NCBI GenBank assembly: GCA_964243985.1
Contig: CAXTHJ010000003.1
Coordinates: 1-64,000 of the forward strand
DNA: 64,000 nucleotides
Reading direction: 5' to 3'
Origin: CAIOYC01 sp964243985
Lineage (GTDB): Bacteria; Pseudomonadota; Alphaproteobacteria; Caulobacterales; Caulobacteraceae
Shown here in pieces: positions 17,231-25,755 of the stretch (positions are counted from its first letter, which is position 1; every line of letters begins with the position of its first letter). The translations under genes were made by a program, and so were the position numbers. A model generated the notes under the pieces. That model searched no databases. It had not been told where the DNA came from and saw only the letters and a program-made list of their open reading frames with translations.

Positions 17231-17259
17231 TCGTCATCGAAACGTCATTGACGTGTCGT
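17231..17259 (+). promoter_or_regulatory. Candidate PHO box upstream of porin
   Basis: Three heptamers repeat with an 11-bp period: TCGTCAT (17231-17237), ACGTCAT (17242-17248), GTGTCGT (17253-17259). The PhoB box is a tandem of CTGTCAT-like heptamers spaced by 4 bp, so both the period and the GTCAT core fit, although the first bases differ from consensus. The position is about 105-130 bp before the ATG of a phosphate-porin-like gene. Binding by PhoB is inference. Confidence 0.45.
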
Positions 17260-17362
17260 GAACATTTTACAAATCCAGCACGAAACTATTGCTGAGCTCT
17301 TTTAGAAATCGCGGTTGCTGAGGTCGATAAGATCCGGCGAGGGGTATTCAAAAGGACTTCAA

Positions 17363-18835
17363 ATGACCATCAAGACCGCGCTCCTGCGGGGAGCCGCGCT
17401 TGGCGTTTTTGCAACGCTGGCCGCCGGCATGACCGCTCACGCCGCAACCGTTGTCAAACACCGCAAGCACCATGTGGTCACGGTTGTACACGAAAGTGGC
17501 TCTTCGGAAGAAGTTCGCGTTCTGAAGGCGGAAGTGGATGAACTGCGTGCGCGCCTAGACGCGCAAAGCCAGCAACAGCAAGCGACCGCCGCCCAAGTCT
17601 CTCAAACTCAGGCTCAAGTGCAGGAAGTCGCAGCCAGCGCCGAATCCGCGCAGGAAAAGATCGAGACCGTGCCCGAGCAGGTCAATGTGGCCATCGGCCA
17701 ACTGCCGAAGCCGAAGCCAAGCTGGGCTGACAAGACCCAGATCGGCAGCACCGTTTTCGCCGACTTCTCCAACATCGACCAGAAGAACAACGGCGCCCCG
17801 GTCGCCCCGAGCGGCACGGCGTTCGACATCAAGCGCGCTTACCTCACGGTCGATCATCAATTCAACGATATCTACTCCGCCAACCTGACCACCGATTTCC
17901 AATATTCGACGGCTGGCGGGCTCAACACGACCGAGCTCTACATCAAGAAGGCCTACCTTCAGGCGAAATATTTCAACTGGTTGACGATCCGCGCCGGCTC
18001 CGCCGATCTGCCTTGGGTGCCCTTCGTGGAAAGCCTTTATGGCTATCGCTACGTTGAAAAGACTCTGATCGACGCCACCAATTTCGGCACCTCGGCCGAT
18101 TGGGGCGTCCATGTTCTGGGCAGCTCCGATCCGCTCGGCAGCCCCACCGGTCCGGTGGTCAGCTACCAAGTGTCGGCCATCGACGGCACAGGTTATAAGG
18201 CGCCCCCGGGCACGGGCAGCGCCCCGCGCACGGATACGCTGGATGTGGAAGGCCGCTTGAGCGTCAAGTGGCTGGACTTCACGGCGGGTGTGGGCGGCTA
18301 CACCGGCAAGCTCGGCAAGGACGCCAGCGCGATCACCACCGCCACCACGGCCACCAGCTACTCCACTAGCACCGGGTTCAACTCGCTGACTTCGCCGATC
18401 CCGATCACCCATCACACGGCCAGCCGCTTCGACGCGATCCTGGCCTACACGGGCGGTCCCTTCCGCGCGGGTGTGGAATACTTCAGCGCCGACGACTGGA
18501 CCGCCGTAACCTCCATAGCGCCGGACAAGGCGGATGGTTACTCGATCTTCGGCTCCTATCAGTTCATGCCGCAGTGGGCGATCTTCGGTCGCTACGACGA
18601 CGTGAAACCCAACAAAGACACCGCGTCGACTAAGGAACTGACCTACTACAACGTCGGCCTTGGCTACACGCCGGTGAAGGGCGTCGATCTCTCCCTCGTC
18701 TATAAGCGCGACGAAGTGGATCACGGCACGTTCTCAACGTCCAACGGCACCATCGGCAACAGCGCCACGGTGGCCGGCAAGGCAAACGACGGGACCTATG
18801 ATGAAGTGGGCGTGTTCGCTCAGCTGAAATACTAG
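17363..18835 (+). CDS. OprO/OprP-like outer-membrane porin
   Basis: 490 residues. A signal peptide (MTIKTALLRGAALGVFATLAAGMTAHA) is followed by a Lys/His-rich stretch and a coiled-coil of about 50 residues (VRVLKAEVDELRARLDAQS... Gln-rich). A beta-barrel with alternating strands follows and ends in an aromatic-rich AQLKY. Barrel segments such as AFDIKRAYLTVDHQFNDIYSANLTTDFQY and ELYIKKAYLQAKYFNWLTIRAGSADLPWVPF resemble the phosphate-selective porin family, whose N-terminal coiled-coil drives trimerisation. The ATG at 17363 has AAAGGA upstream. A candidate PHO box precedes it and a strong terminator follows. Substrate (phosphate versus other anions) is inferred. Confidence 0.85.
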   Translation: MTIKTALLRGAALGVFATLAAGMTAHAATVVKHRKHHVVTVVHESGSSEEVRVLKAEVDELRARLDAQSQQQQATAAQVSQTQAQVQEVAASAESAQEKIETVPEQVNVAIGQLPKPKPSWADKTQIGSTVFADFSNIDQKNNGAPVAPSGTAFDIKRAYLTVDHQFNDIYSANLTTDFQYSTAGGLNTTELYIKKAYLQAKYFNWLTIRAGSADLPWVPFVESLYGYRYVEKTLIDATNFGTSADWGVHVLGSSDPLGSPTGPVVSYQVSAIDGTGYKAPPGTGSAPRTDTLDVEGRLSVKWLDFTAGVGGYTGKLGKDASAITTATTATSYSTSTGFNSLTSPIPITHHTASRFDAILAYTGGPFRAGVEYFSADDWTAVTSIAPDKADGYSIFGSYQFMPQWAIFGRYDDVKPNKDTASTKELTYYNVGLGYTPVKGVDLSLVYKRDEVDHGTFSTSNGTIGNSATVAGKANDGTYDEVGVFAQLKY

Positions 18836-18864
18836 GCGGCCCAAACCAAATCAGCAGATCAAGA

Positions 18865-18895
18865 GCCGCGGCTATTGTCGCGGCCCTTTTTCTTT
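18865..18895 (+). terminator. Rho-independent terminator after the porin gene
   Basis: A GCCGCG/CGCGGC stem (18865-18870 with 18879-18884) with an 8-nt loop is followed by CCTTTTTCTTT. It starts 30 bp after the porin stop codon, the classic layout for an intrinsic terminator. Confidence 0.88.
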
Positions 18896-18924
18896 GGCTA
18901 GGGCGGCGCTCAGCTCGTTGGACG

Positions 18925-19920
18925 TTATCGGATCTGCTCCATCCCACATTGGCGCGGGGCCTTGTCGGGGCGAAAGCGAAGCAGCCGCGTGCCATGCCTG
19001 AATCGGCCGCCCGAGACATGGTCGAAAGACACTTCCACCACCATTTCGGGGCGAAGCGGCGTCCAGTGGGTGGAGCGTTCGGTGGACCAGCGGCTCGGGC
19101 CGCCGGGCTTGTCCCCGGTAAAGCCCGGCTCCCCTTTCAACGCTTCGAGAGTCTTGGTCAGGGCGAACTTGTCGACGCTCGCAAAGCCTGACGTGAAGCC
19201 CACGTGATCGAGAAGGCCCTGGTCGTCATAGAGGCCCAGCAGCAAAGATCCGACCACCGGCTTATCGGTGGCGTAGCGAAAACCGCCCACCACGCAGTCA
19301 GCGGTTCTGACGCGCTTGACCTTGATCATGGCGCGCTCGCCCTCTTGATAAGGTGCGTCCAGACGCTTGGCGACCACCCCTTCCATCGCAGGATCAGCGA
19401 GCCAGGACAGGGCGACCGAGCGATCAGTCGTTCCGCGCGTGATCAAGATTGGCACGTTCTCGGGGATTCTGGCGGCGAACGCCTGCAGCGCGGCGTGGCG
19501 TTCCTGAAGGGGCAAGGCCCGGAGGTCCCGGCCATCCGGAGACTGCAATATGTCGAACAGCGTCAACGTCGTCGGCGTCGCCTTGGCCAGTTTGGCGATA
19601 CGTGCGGCGGACGGATGCAACCGCATCTGCAGGGCCTCGAATGATGATCCGTGTTCGGACTGAATCAGAAGCTCCCCGTCTAGAATGAAGGGTGACGGGA
19701 CTAGGTCTCGACAGAGCGCCACGACTTCCGGGAAGTAGCGGTCCAGGGACTTTCCGGATTTAGCCTGAAGGCGCACCTCGTCGCCATCCCGAAACGCCAG
19801 ACAGCGAAAGCCATCCCATTTGGGCTCGTACCACCAGCCCTCACCATCGGGGAGCACGGCCTCGGCGCGCGCCTCCATCGGCGCGATGATTCTGGCGAAT
19901 GCAGAAGGCGCCCTCGACAT
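18925..19920 (-). CDS. ATP-dependent DNA ligase (LigC-type, stand-alone)
   Basis: 331 residues. Motif I is YEPKWDGFR with the nucleotidylated Lys34. FILDGELLI is motif III-like, MEGVVAKRLDAPY is motif IV, and ERAMIKVKR is motif V. A C-terminal OB-fold segment includes VVVGGFRYATDKPV-like sequence and VEVSFDHVSGGRFRHGTRLLRFRPDK. Length fits the small LigC/LigD-ligase class that acts in non-homologous end joining or base-excision repair rather than replication. No Ku or primase gene is adjacent. The start was set at the ATG four bases from the stop of the small upstream gene. The longer frame upstream is a shadow of that gene. Confidence 0.92.
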   Translation of the reverse strand: MSRAPSAFARIIAPMEARAEAVLPDGEGWWYEPKWDGFRCLAFRDGDEVRLQAKSGKSLDRYFPEVVALCRDLVPSPFILDGELLIQSEHGSSFEALQMRLHPSAARIAKLAKATPTTLTLFDILQSPDGRDLRALPLQERHAALQAFAARIPENVPILITRGTTDRSVALSWLADPAMEGVVAKRLDAPYQEGERAMIKVKRVRTADCVVGGFRYATDKPVVGSLLLGLYDDQGLLDHVGFTSGFASVDKFALTKTLEALKGEPGFTGDKPGGPSRWSTERSTHWTPLRPEMVVEVSFDHVSGGRFRHGTRLLRFRPDKAPRQCGMEQIR

Positions 19921-19921
19921 T

Positions 19922-20182
19922 TCAGCGCGTTGGGGGCGCGTCCACCCCTGCCGGACCCGAGATCTTCTGTGTCTGATCGCCCTGCAGTCTGTTGATCGCC
20001 TGACCCAGCACGTCTTCCTTGCGAAGAAAGAGGGCGGCGAAGGGCACGCCTTCGGATCGGCCCGTGCCGTAGCCATCCTTGCTGAGGATGATATCCGTCG
20101 CCGAGACGGTGACGGTCAGGCCCGCCGCCCGGTCCGCGGCGGACCGCAGGCGTTCGGCCAGGTCGTTGAGGTCGAGGGTCAT
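19922..20182 (-). CDS. Small protein of unknown function paired with DNA ligase
   Basis: 86 residues from an ATG with an AGGAGA Shine-Dalgarno. Sequence starts MTLDLNDLAERLRSAADRAAGLTVTVS and continues with a predicted beta-rich TDIILSKDGYGTGRSEGVPFAALFLRKEDVLGQAINRL. No signal peptide, membrane segment or known motif was seen. Its stop is 1 bp from the ligase ATG, so the two are almost certainly one transcript. It lies 38 bp downstream of the zinc alcohol dehydrogenase gene, also on the minus strand. Confidence 0.7.
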   Translation of the reverse strand: MTLDLNDLAERLRSAADRAAGLTVTVSATDIILSKDGYGTGRSEGVPFAALFLRKEDVLGQAINRLQGDQTQKISGPAGVDAPPTR

Positions 20183-20220
20183 GGCGTTGTCTCCTGGATC
20201 AATCACGGCTTCCCGATCGC

Positions 20221-21399
20221 TCAGGGCCGCATGATCACCTTGGTGATGGTGTCCTGCTTGTCGTGGAACATCTTGTAGCCCTTGGGCGCATCCTCAAGCG
20301 GAATGCGGTCGCTGATGACGAAGGAAGGGTCGATCTTGCCCTCCTGGATCAGGGACAACAGGGGATGCAGATACTTGTGCATGTTAGTCTGGCCCATCTT
20401 CATGGTCAGGCCTTTGCCGAACGCCGCGCCGAACGGGACCTTGTCGAGGAAGCCGCCATAGACGCCGGGGATCGACAGGTGCCCGCCCTTCTTGCAGGCG
20501 AGGATCGCTTCCCGAAGCACATGCGGCCGGTCGAAACTGACGTGGAGGGTGGTCTTGACGAAATCGAGCACATTGTCGATCGCCCAGCCGTGCGCCTCCA
20601 GCCCCACTGCGTCTATGCAGCCATCGGGACCACGGCCGCCGGTCATTTCCGTCAGCGCTTCATTGACCTTCACAGTCTCAAAGTTGAGCGTGTCGGCGCC
20701 GCCAGCCCGCGCCATTTTCAGCCGGTCCTCGCGGTGGTCGATGGCGATCACCCGTTCTGCGCCGAGCAGGAAGGCGGAGCGTATGGCGAACTGACCCACT
20801 GGCCCGCAGCCCCAGACGGCGATGGTGTCGCCGGGCTGGATGTTGCAGTTCTCGGCCGCCTGATAGCCGGTCGGGAAGATGTCGGACAGGAACAGCACCT
20901 GCTCGTCGTCGAGGCCTTCGGGGATTTTGATTGGGCCGATGTCGGCGAACGGCACGCGAACATATTCCGCCTGCCCGCCGGCATAGCCGCCCATCATGTG
21001 CGAGTAGCCGAACAGGCCAGAACCGGAATAGCCGTAGAGCGCCTCCATCATGTCCGCCTTTCCGGCCGGATTGGTGTTGTCGCAGGCGGACCACATGTCG
21101 GTCTTGCAGGAAAAACACTGGCCGCAGGCGATGGTGAAGGGCACCACCACCCGGTCGCCGATGTTGATCTTGGAGCGGTCGACGCCAGAGCCCAGCTCGA
21201 CCACCTCGCCCATGAATTCGTGTCCCAAGATGTCGCCGTGGTGCATGGTGGGGATCACCCCGTCGTAGAGATGAAGATCTGAACCGCAGATGGCGGTAGC
21301 AGTGACTTTCAGTATGGCGTCCTTGGGATTGACAATCTTGGGGTCCGGGGTGGTATCGACCCGGACGTCGTGCCTTCCGTGCCAGCATAGGGCGCGCAT
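20221..21399 (-). CDS. Zinc-dependent alcohol/formaldehyde dehydrogenase (MDR family)
   Basis: 392 residues of the medium-chain dehydrogenase family. Catalytic-zinc region: CGSDLHLYDG and GHEFMGEVVELGSG. Structural-zinc loop: CGQCFSCKTDMWSACDN (four Cys). NAD-binding: VWGCGPVGQFAIRSAFLLGAERVIAID. The long loop with YGYSGSGLFGYSHMMGGYAGGQAEYVRVP is typical of the glutathione-independent formaldehyde dehydrogenase-like branch, which oxidises small alcohols or aldehydes. It is followed by a SRPBCC gene upstream on the same strand and sits in a group of stress-type oxidoreductases. Confidence 0.92.
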   Translation of the reverse strand: MRALCWHGRHDVRVDTTPDPKIVNPKDAILKVTATAICGSDLHLYDGVIPTMHHGDILGHEFMGEVVELGSGVDRSKINIGDRVVVPFTIACGQCFSCKTDMWSACDNTNPAGKADMMEALYGYSGSGLFGYSHMMGGYAGGQAEYVRVPFADIGPIKIPEGLDDEQVLFLSDIFPTGYQAAENCNIQPGDTIAVWGCGPVGQFAIRSAFLLGAERVIAIDHREDRLKMARAGGADTLNFETVKVNEALTEMTGGRGPDGCIDAVGLEAHGWAIDNVLDFVKTTLHVSFDRPHVLREAILACKKGGHLSIPGVYGGFLDKVPFGAAFGKGLTMKMGQTNMHKYLHPLLSLIQEGKIDPSFVISDRIPLEDAPKGYKMFHDKQDTITKVIMRP

Positions 21400-21425
21400 C
21401 GGCTCTCTCCTCGAAAATGATTTGG

Positions 21426-21923
21426 TTAGACAGGGCCGGCGTGAGCGCGGGGCGCGGCGTCGGGCGCTTCGGTGGTGGCGATCTCGCCGGTTTCGATCAG
21501 CATCTTCAGGCGGCGAAGGTCGCGGTGCGCCTGAACGCCGGGCTCTTTCTGGAACAGTTTGGCGATCACCTCGCCAAGAGCGCCACCCGGCGGGTCGTAG
21601 ACGATGTGGGCATGAATTTCGGCGCCCCGCTCACCCGGCGCATCCTTGAATTCCACAAAGCCGGCGTTCTTGATATCGGCGCCCTCGGCGGTTTCCCAGG
21701 CGATGCGGCGGCCGGGTTCGTCTTCGGTGATCACCGCGTTCCATTCGACCGTCTTGCCCGCCGGCGCCTTGACCACCCAATGCGATTTGCACTCGTCGAT
21801 CACATCGATCCGTTCAATGTTCTCCATGAAGTGGGCCAAGTTGGAGAAGTCGCGCCAGAACGCATATAGAGCGTCGGCTGGTCGACCGATCGTTATCGAC
21901 TTCATGATTGCAGTATCGGCCAT
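21426..21923 (-). CDS. SRPBCC/polyketide cyclase-like protein
   Basis: 165 residues of START/SRPBCC fold. MKSITIGRPADALYAFWRDFSNLAHFMENIERIDV is the typical N-terminal helix-grip segment, followed by SHWVVKAPAGKTVEWNAVITEDEPGRRIAWET. Related proteins (COG5637-type) bind lipids or hydrophobic ligands and often accompany SDRs and zinc ADHs in stress clusters. The start at 21923 is preceded by GGAG at good spacing. It is the first gene of a minus-strand unit with the ADH (26-bp gap), and is divergent from the SDR at 22079. Confidence 0.82.
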   Translation of the reverse strand: MADTAIMKSITIGRPADALYAFWRDFSNLAHFMENIERIDVIDECKSHWVVKAPAGKTVEWNAVITEDEPGRRIAWETAEGADIKNAGFVEFKDAPGERGAEIHAHIVYDPPGGALGEVIAKLFQKEPGVQAHRDLRRLKMLIETGEIATTEAPDAAPRAHAGPV

Positions 21924-22078
21924 CACTGAGCTCCGGAGTGTGGAGCAGAAAGCCTTCAAGCAGCGGCGCGTTCCCACGGCAAAGCTTTATAAGCTATTGC
22001 AAAGCTCAAGTTTTTCTTCCTAGGCGGGAACGGCTTTAAGAACAGGGTTGTTTAGCGGTCATAATTTGGAGTGCCGAC

Positions 22079-22870
22079 ATGGACGACAATACCCTTCGCC
22101 CCCTGGCCGTCGTGACTGGAGCCTCCAGCGGGATCGGCTATCAACTGGCCAAGCTGTTTGTAGAGGATAACTACGACCTGGTCATAGCCGCAGATCAGCC
22201 CGCCATCGTCGAAGCGGCCGACGCGTTCCGGCGCGGCGGCGCCCGGGTCGACGAGGTGCAAGCCGATCTAGCGACGACGGACGGTGTCGACAAACTCCTC
22301 GCGGCGATCGCCGGGCGACCGGTGGACGCCTTAGCGGCCAACGCGGGGCAAGGCCTTGGCAAGGGGTTCCTGGATCAGGACTTTGGCGACATCACCCAGG
22401 TGGTGAACACCAACATCACCGGCACGCTTTATCTGCTGCACAAGCTGGGCGGCCAGATGCGTGAGCGCGGACGAGGCAAGATCCTGCTCACCGGTTCCAT
22501 CGCCGGCCTCATGCCGGGCACATACCAGGCCGTCTACAATGGCACCAAGGCCTTCATCGACAGCTTCTCCTTCGCTCTGCGCGCGGAGCTGAAGGACAGC
22601 GGCGTCACGGTCACCTGCCTCCTGCCGGGGCCGACCGACACCGAGTTCTTCGAGCGGGCGGACATGATGGACACCAAGGTCGGCCAAGGGAAAAAGGAAG
22701 ATCCCGCCAAGACGGCCAAGCATGGCTTTGACGCCATGATGAAGGGCGAGGGCGACGTGGTCTCCGGCTTCATGAATAAGGTCCAGGCGGCGATCGCTGC
22801 GGTCACACCGCAATCCGCACTGGCTGAACTTCACCGTGGCATGGCCGAACCCGGCTCGGGTGCGAAGTAG
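22079..22870 (+). CDS. Short-chain dehydrogenase/reductase
   Basis: 263 residues. The Rossmann motif is TGASSGIG, ALAANAGQGLG replaces the usual NNAG, and the catalytic triad appears as S in LLTGSIAG and Y..K in YNGTKAF. The sequence favours the SDR branch similar to DltE/YqjQ, with a long C-terminus ending AELHRGMAEPGSGAK. The substrate is unknown. It is cotranscribed with the next SDR, 6 bp downstream. Confidence 0.9.
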   Translation: MDDNTLRPLAVVTGASSGIGYQLAKLFVEDNYDLVIAADQPAIVEAADAFRRGGARVDEVQADLATTDGVDKLLAAIAGRPVDALAANAGQGLGKGFLDQDFGDITQVVNTNITGTLYLLHKLGGQMRERGRGKILLTGSIAGLMPGTYQAVYNGTKAFIDSFSFALRAELKDSGVTVTCLLPGPTDTEFFERADMMDTKVGQGKKEDPAKTAKHGFDAMMKGEGDVVSGFMNKVQAAIAAVTPQSALAELHRGMAEPGSGAK

Positions 22871-22876
22871 CCGACG

Positions 22877-23929
22877 ATGGCCTCTGACAAACCGAACGAT
22901 CCCATTCGGCGCTCGCTGATGCTCGGCGCGGGCATCGCGGGCGCAGCCCTCGCCACCAAAGCCGCCTCCGCGCCCACGCCGGACGGCCGCTCGGACACCG
23001 AGCCCCGCGAACTGAACGGCCAGCCTGTGCCCGAACCGTCGGCGGACAAGAGCGCCGGGCCAATCAAACCGGCTCGGGGTTCCATGCTCACCGGCAAGGT
23101 GGCGGTGGTCACCGGTTCAGCGCGGGGGATCGGGCGGGCCATCGCGGTGGAGATGGCCGCCAATGGGGCGGACGTGGTCTGCCTCGACATCTGCGGCTTC
23201 GTCTCCACCGCCTCCAACGCCAAGCCCGCCACGGCCGCCGACCTTGACGAAACGGTGCGCCAGATAAAGGCTTTTGGACGGCGCGGGGAAGGGATCAAGG
23301 CAGATATCCGCGACATCGCCTCCCTTCGCCGTATCGCGGATGACGTGGACGCCCGCTATGGCAAGATCGACATCGTGGTGGCCGACGCCGCGATCCAGCG
23401 TTGGAAGTCTCTTCTCGAGATGGAAGACGCGGACTGGCGCGACGTAATCGATAACAACCTGAACGGCACGGCGAACACCGTCCGCGCCTTCGCCCCAAAG
23501 ATGGTGGCCAAGAACAAGGGCCGGATCATCCTATTGTCGTCCATGCAGGGCAAGCACGGCACCAAAGACGCCGCCAGCTACTCGGCGTCCAAATGGGGCA
23601 TCATCGGCTTGATGAAGTCGGCGGCGCTGGAACTTGGGCAGTATAACATCACGGTCAACGCGCTCCTGCCCGGCCTCGTGGACACCGCCCTCACGCGCTA
23701 CGAGAAGCGCCTTTCCGAAAGCTCCCAGGAAACCGGACAGGATCTCGGTCCAAACCCGACGCCCCAGCAGGCTTGGGATATCAGGAAGCCTACCGTTCCC
23801 TTGAAGGTCGGCTGGCTTCAGCCCGACGACATATCCCCCGCCGCCGTCTTCCTCGCTTCCGATGCCGCGGCCATGGTCACCGGCGCCAACTACGAGGTCA
23901 CCGGCGGCGATAGCGCCAAGGATATTTAA
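22877..23929 (+). CDS. SDR oxidoreductase with Tat-like N-terminal leader
   Basis: 350 residues, about 80 longer than a usual SDR. The first 33 residues contain IRRSLMLGAGIAGAALATKAASA, a twin-arginine plus hydrophobic stretch resembling a Tat signal. A proline-rich linker (residues 33-70) precedes the SDR domain: VTGSARGIGRAIA (cofactor), VVADAAIQRW (in place of NNAG), ILLSSMQG with catalytic Ser, YSASKWG with Tyr/Lys, and NALLPGLVDT. It may fold in the cytoplasm with NAD(P) and be exported. The location is inferred from the leader only. It is preceded by another SDR gene in the same operon. Confidence 0.88.
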   Translation: MASDKPNDPIRRSLMLGAGIAGAALATKAASAPTPDGRSDTEPRELNGQPVPEPSADKSAGPIKPARGSMLTGKVAVVTGSARGIGRAIAVEMAANGADVVCLDICGFVSTASNAKPATAADLDETVRQIKAFGRRGEGIKADIRDIASLRRIADDVDARYGKIDIVVADAAIQRWKSLLEMEDADWRDVIDNNLNGTANTVRAFAPKMVAKNKGRIILLSSMQGKHGTKDAASYSASKWGIIGLMKSAALELGQYNITVNALLPGLVDTALTRYEKRLSESSQETGQDLGPNPTPQQAWDIRKPTVPLKVGWLQPDDISPAAVFLASDAAAMVTGANYEVTGGDSAKDI

Positions 23930-23972
23930 AGCAGGGGTTTGCCCGGCCTCGCATGAAAAGCGTGTCAACGAT

Positions 23973-24146
23973 ATGGCCAAGGCGAAGAACCAAGGACGTC
24001 GATCTACGTTACATTCTGCGAGTGGGGAGATCACAGCGGCCGGGCGGGGTATGTCACAGACAAAACAGATCATCGGGCTTCTCATCGCAGTCGCCCTAAC
24101 GATCACCTACTTCGTCATCTTACTGACGGACAGCGGTCGACTATAA
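23973..24146 (+). CDS. Small predicted single-pass membrane protein
   Basis: 57 residues from ATG at 23973: a basic, hydrophilic N-terminus (MAKAKNQGRRST...) and one hydrophobic helix IIGLLIAVALTITYFVILL, ending TDSGRL. No homolog is recognised. The gene lies 43 bp downstream of the SDR on the same strand, so it may be the last gene of the unit, but there is no strong Shine-Dalgarno and it could be non-coding. Confidence 0.4.
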   Translation: MAKAKNQGRRSTLHSASGEITAAGRGMSQTKQIIGLLIAVALTITYFVILLTDSGRL

Positions 24147-24615
24147 GCCGCCTCAATGTCTGAGCCTGTCGGCAACTCACCGCCGTCGCTGGGCGTGCGC
24201 CGCGCTTGTGAATAACGCGCAAACGCCTGCCGCTACGAGGGGGAAGACGGTCGAACACTATTTAGAACTCATTTGAGCTCCTACGATTGTCATCGTACGT
24301 AAATACGATGGCGTCGAGCATGCAAGTGCGACGGCATCGACGCCGGCTCTAACAACATCGAGGAATACCACGCCTTGGCGATGGTGGCTGTTGCAGGGCG
24401 ATCGCGAAAACGCTACACGCCTCCACGTCGGAAAAGGCAGACTTGGTGTGGTCCAGCCCAGGTCCTTTCGGAAGCGAAAGCTCTGTCGATGCCTTGTGCA
24501 TGAGTCCCACGACGAACCGCTCCGGTCGAACAAAGCCCAGGCTTCAGCCTAAAATCGCGCCGCGAAAGCTGAGCTCCCGCAAGCATTTCACGGCCGAACA
24601 GATCGGTTCTTCGCC
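24147..24615. other. Gene-free stretch between convergent units
   Basis: 469 bp with no gene I can support. Frames on both strands are short, start late and lack ribosome sites, and the translated pieces (Arg/Ser/Thr-rich) resemble nothing known. Local base composition is visibly less GC-rich around 24250-24310 (CATTTGAGCTCCTACGATTG, ACGTAAATACGATGG) than the flanking genes. It may be decayed coding DNA. Confidence 0.5.
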
Positions 24616-25374
24616 TTAGTAGTCGGCCTTTAGAGCCAAATAGAACACATATCCGTCCGCGCTTCTGGGAATCCAGGTTGGGCCGGCCGATGCGAGGAGC
24701 GACCAGTGCTTCACCAGTTTATAGGTGGCGGCCAGGTTGACGGTCTTGTAACCGCCGCCATCTCTAGCGTCGGGCGTCTGGCCATAGGCTTCGACGCCAA
24801 GGGACAGGCGCTTGCCGATGTTCCGGCTGACCGCCGCCCCGCCCTGCCAGAAGTCGCGTTGTCTGGCGCCAGGATTGATCTGATAGCCGCCGCCGCCAAA
24901 GACGGACCAAGGACCAAAGTCCTTCTCGGCCCAGATCGGCAGCAAGAGGCCGAACTTGCCCGTTCCGAACTGATGGCCGGACGTGGGGACGAACAGCCGC
25001 GGAAAGACGGCGACGTCGGGCGTCCAGCTATTGTCCGCCTGATGCAGGAAACGGTACTTGACCGCCAACTCCACGTCGCCTGGACCGCTCCGCAATGCCC
25101 CAAAGTTGGAGCCTTTGGCGCTGTCGAACGCCAACGGAAGAACCGCCGTCAGTTGCAGGTCTTTGGCTGCGCCGTAGTTTAGGTCCAGGCCGGCTTCGCC
25201 GGCAAGATCGGCGGGCGTTTCAGCGCCGATGGCGAAGTTATAGATTTCCCAGTGGCCAACGTCGGTGGGCTCCGGATCGTCGCTGAGGTAGGGCGGTCCT
25301 GCTTGCACACGGCCAGCGGTTCCGACGCCAACGGTCATCGCCATCAGAATGATGAGGCGTCTTACGTTTCGCAT
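24616..25374 (-). CDS. Predicted outer-membrane beta-barrel protein (MetA-pathway-of-phenol-degradation type)
   Basis: 252 residues. A signal peptide (MRNVRRLIILMAMTVGVGTAGRVQA) precedes GPPYLSDDPEPTDVGHWEIYNFAIG, then alternating beta strands (VELAVKYRFLH, KFGLLLPIWAEKDFGPWSVFGGGGYQINPG, SLGVEAYGQTP, NLAATYKLVKHWSLLASAGP) and a terminal ALKADY with an aromatic last residue. This is the PF13557-like transporter/barrel family found next to small-molecule efflux or degradation genes. The ATG at 25374 has AGGGGG upstream. It is divergent from padR, with a perfect palindrome between them. Confidence 0.78.
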   Translation of the reverse strand: MRNVRRLIILMAMTVGVGTAGRVQAGPPYLSDDPEPTDVGHWEIYNFAIGAETPADLAGEAGLDLNYGAAKDLQLTAVLPLAFDSAKGSNFGALRSGPGDVELAVKYRFLHQADNSWTPDVAVFPRLFVPTSGHQFGTGKFGLLLPIWAEKDFGPWSVFGGGGYQINPGARQRDFWQGGAAVSRNIGKRLSLGVEAYGQTPDARDGGGYKTVNLAATYKLVKHWSLLASAGPTWIPRSADGYVFYLALKADY

Positions 25375-25425
25375 TCCCCCTTCTACCAATTAAACGCTTT
25401 CGCCATCCGTTGTTGCGCATCAGCA

Positions 25426-25437
25426 CAACATATGTTG
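25426..25437. promoter_or_regulatory. Candidate PadR operator
   Basis: CAACATATGTTG is a perfect 12-bp palindrome containing ACAT/ATGT half sites. It lies 51 bp before the barrel gene start and just before the padR ATG at 25450 (an ATG at 25432 is even inside it). PadR proteins typically bind ATGT...ACAT-type palindromes and autoregulate. Function here is inferred. Confidence 0.5.
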
Positions 25438-25449
25438 ATTTGCGCGGCA

Positions 25450-25755
25450 ATGCGAAAGCGACGGCCGTCCCCACAAGCTCGCGCCATCTTGGAGGCGCTG
25501 CTCGCCCGCCCTCTGGATTGGCAATACGGCTATGACCTTTCAAAGCGGGTGGGGCTGAGTTCGGGAACCCTTTATCCAGTCCTGATCCGCCTGAACGACC
25601 GCGGCCTTCTGGAAGCCAAGTGGGTGGAGGCGGAGCGACCCGGCCGGCCGGCGCGCCATGCTTATCGCCTGACCTCGGAGGGGGTGGCGTTCGCCCGCGG
25701 GCTGAACGGGGCGCACGAACCTCGCGTTCGCCCGACCAAGGCGGTGCTCGCATGA
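25450..25755 (+). CDS. PadR-family transcriptional regulator
   Basis: 101 residues, a winged-helix PadR protein of the short class: ARAILEALLARPLDWQYGYDLSKRVGLSSGTLYPVLIRLNDRGLLEAKW is the DNA-binding core with the typical GTLYP-x-L-x-R-L turn, and RHAYRLTSEGVAFAR forms the wing. PadR proteins repress detoxification or membrane-stress genes and release DNA on ligand binding. The stop overlaps the ATG of the next membrane-protein gene (ATGA). An upstream ATG at 25432 would add six residues. Confidence 0.92.
   Translation: MRKRRPSPQARAILEALLARPLDWQYGYDLSKRVGLSSGTLYPVLIRLNDRGLLEAKWVEAERPGRPARHAYRLTSEGVAFARGLNGAHEPRVRPTKAVLA

Noticed and set aside
24258..24533. 91-residue minus-strand frame
   Set aside because: Composition is random-looking (Ser/Arg/Thr), no ribosome site and no similarity; treated as non-coding.
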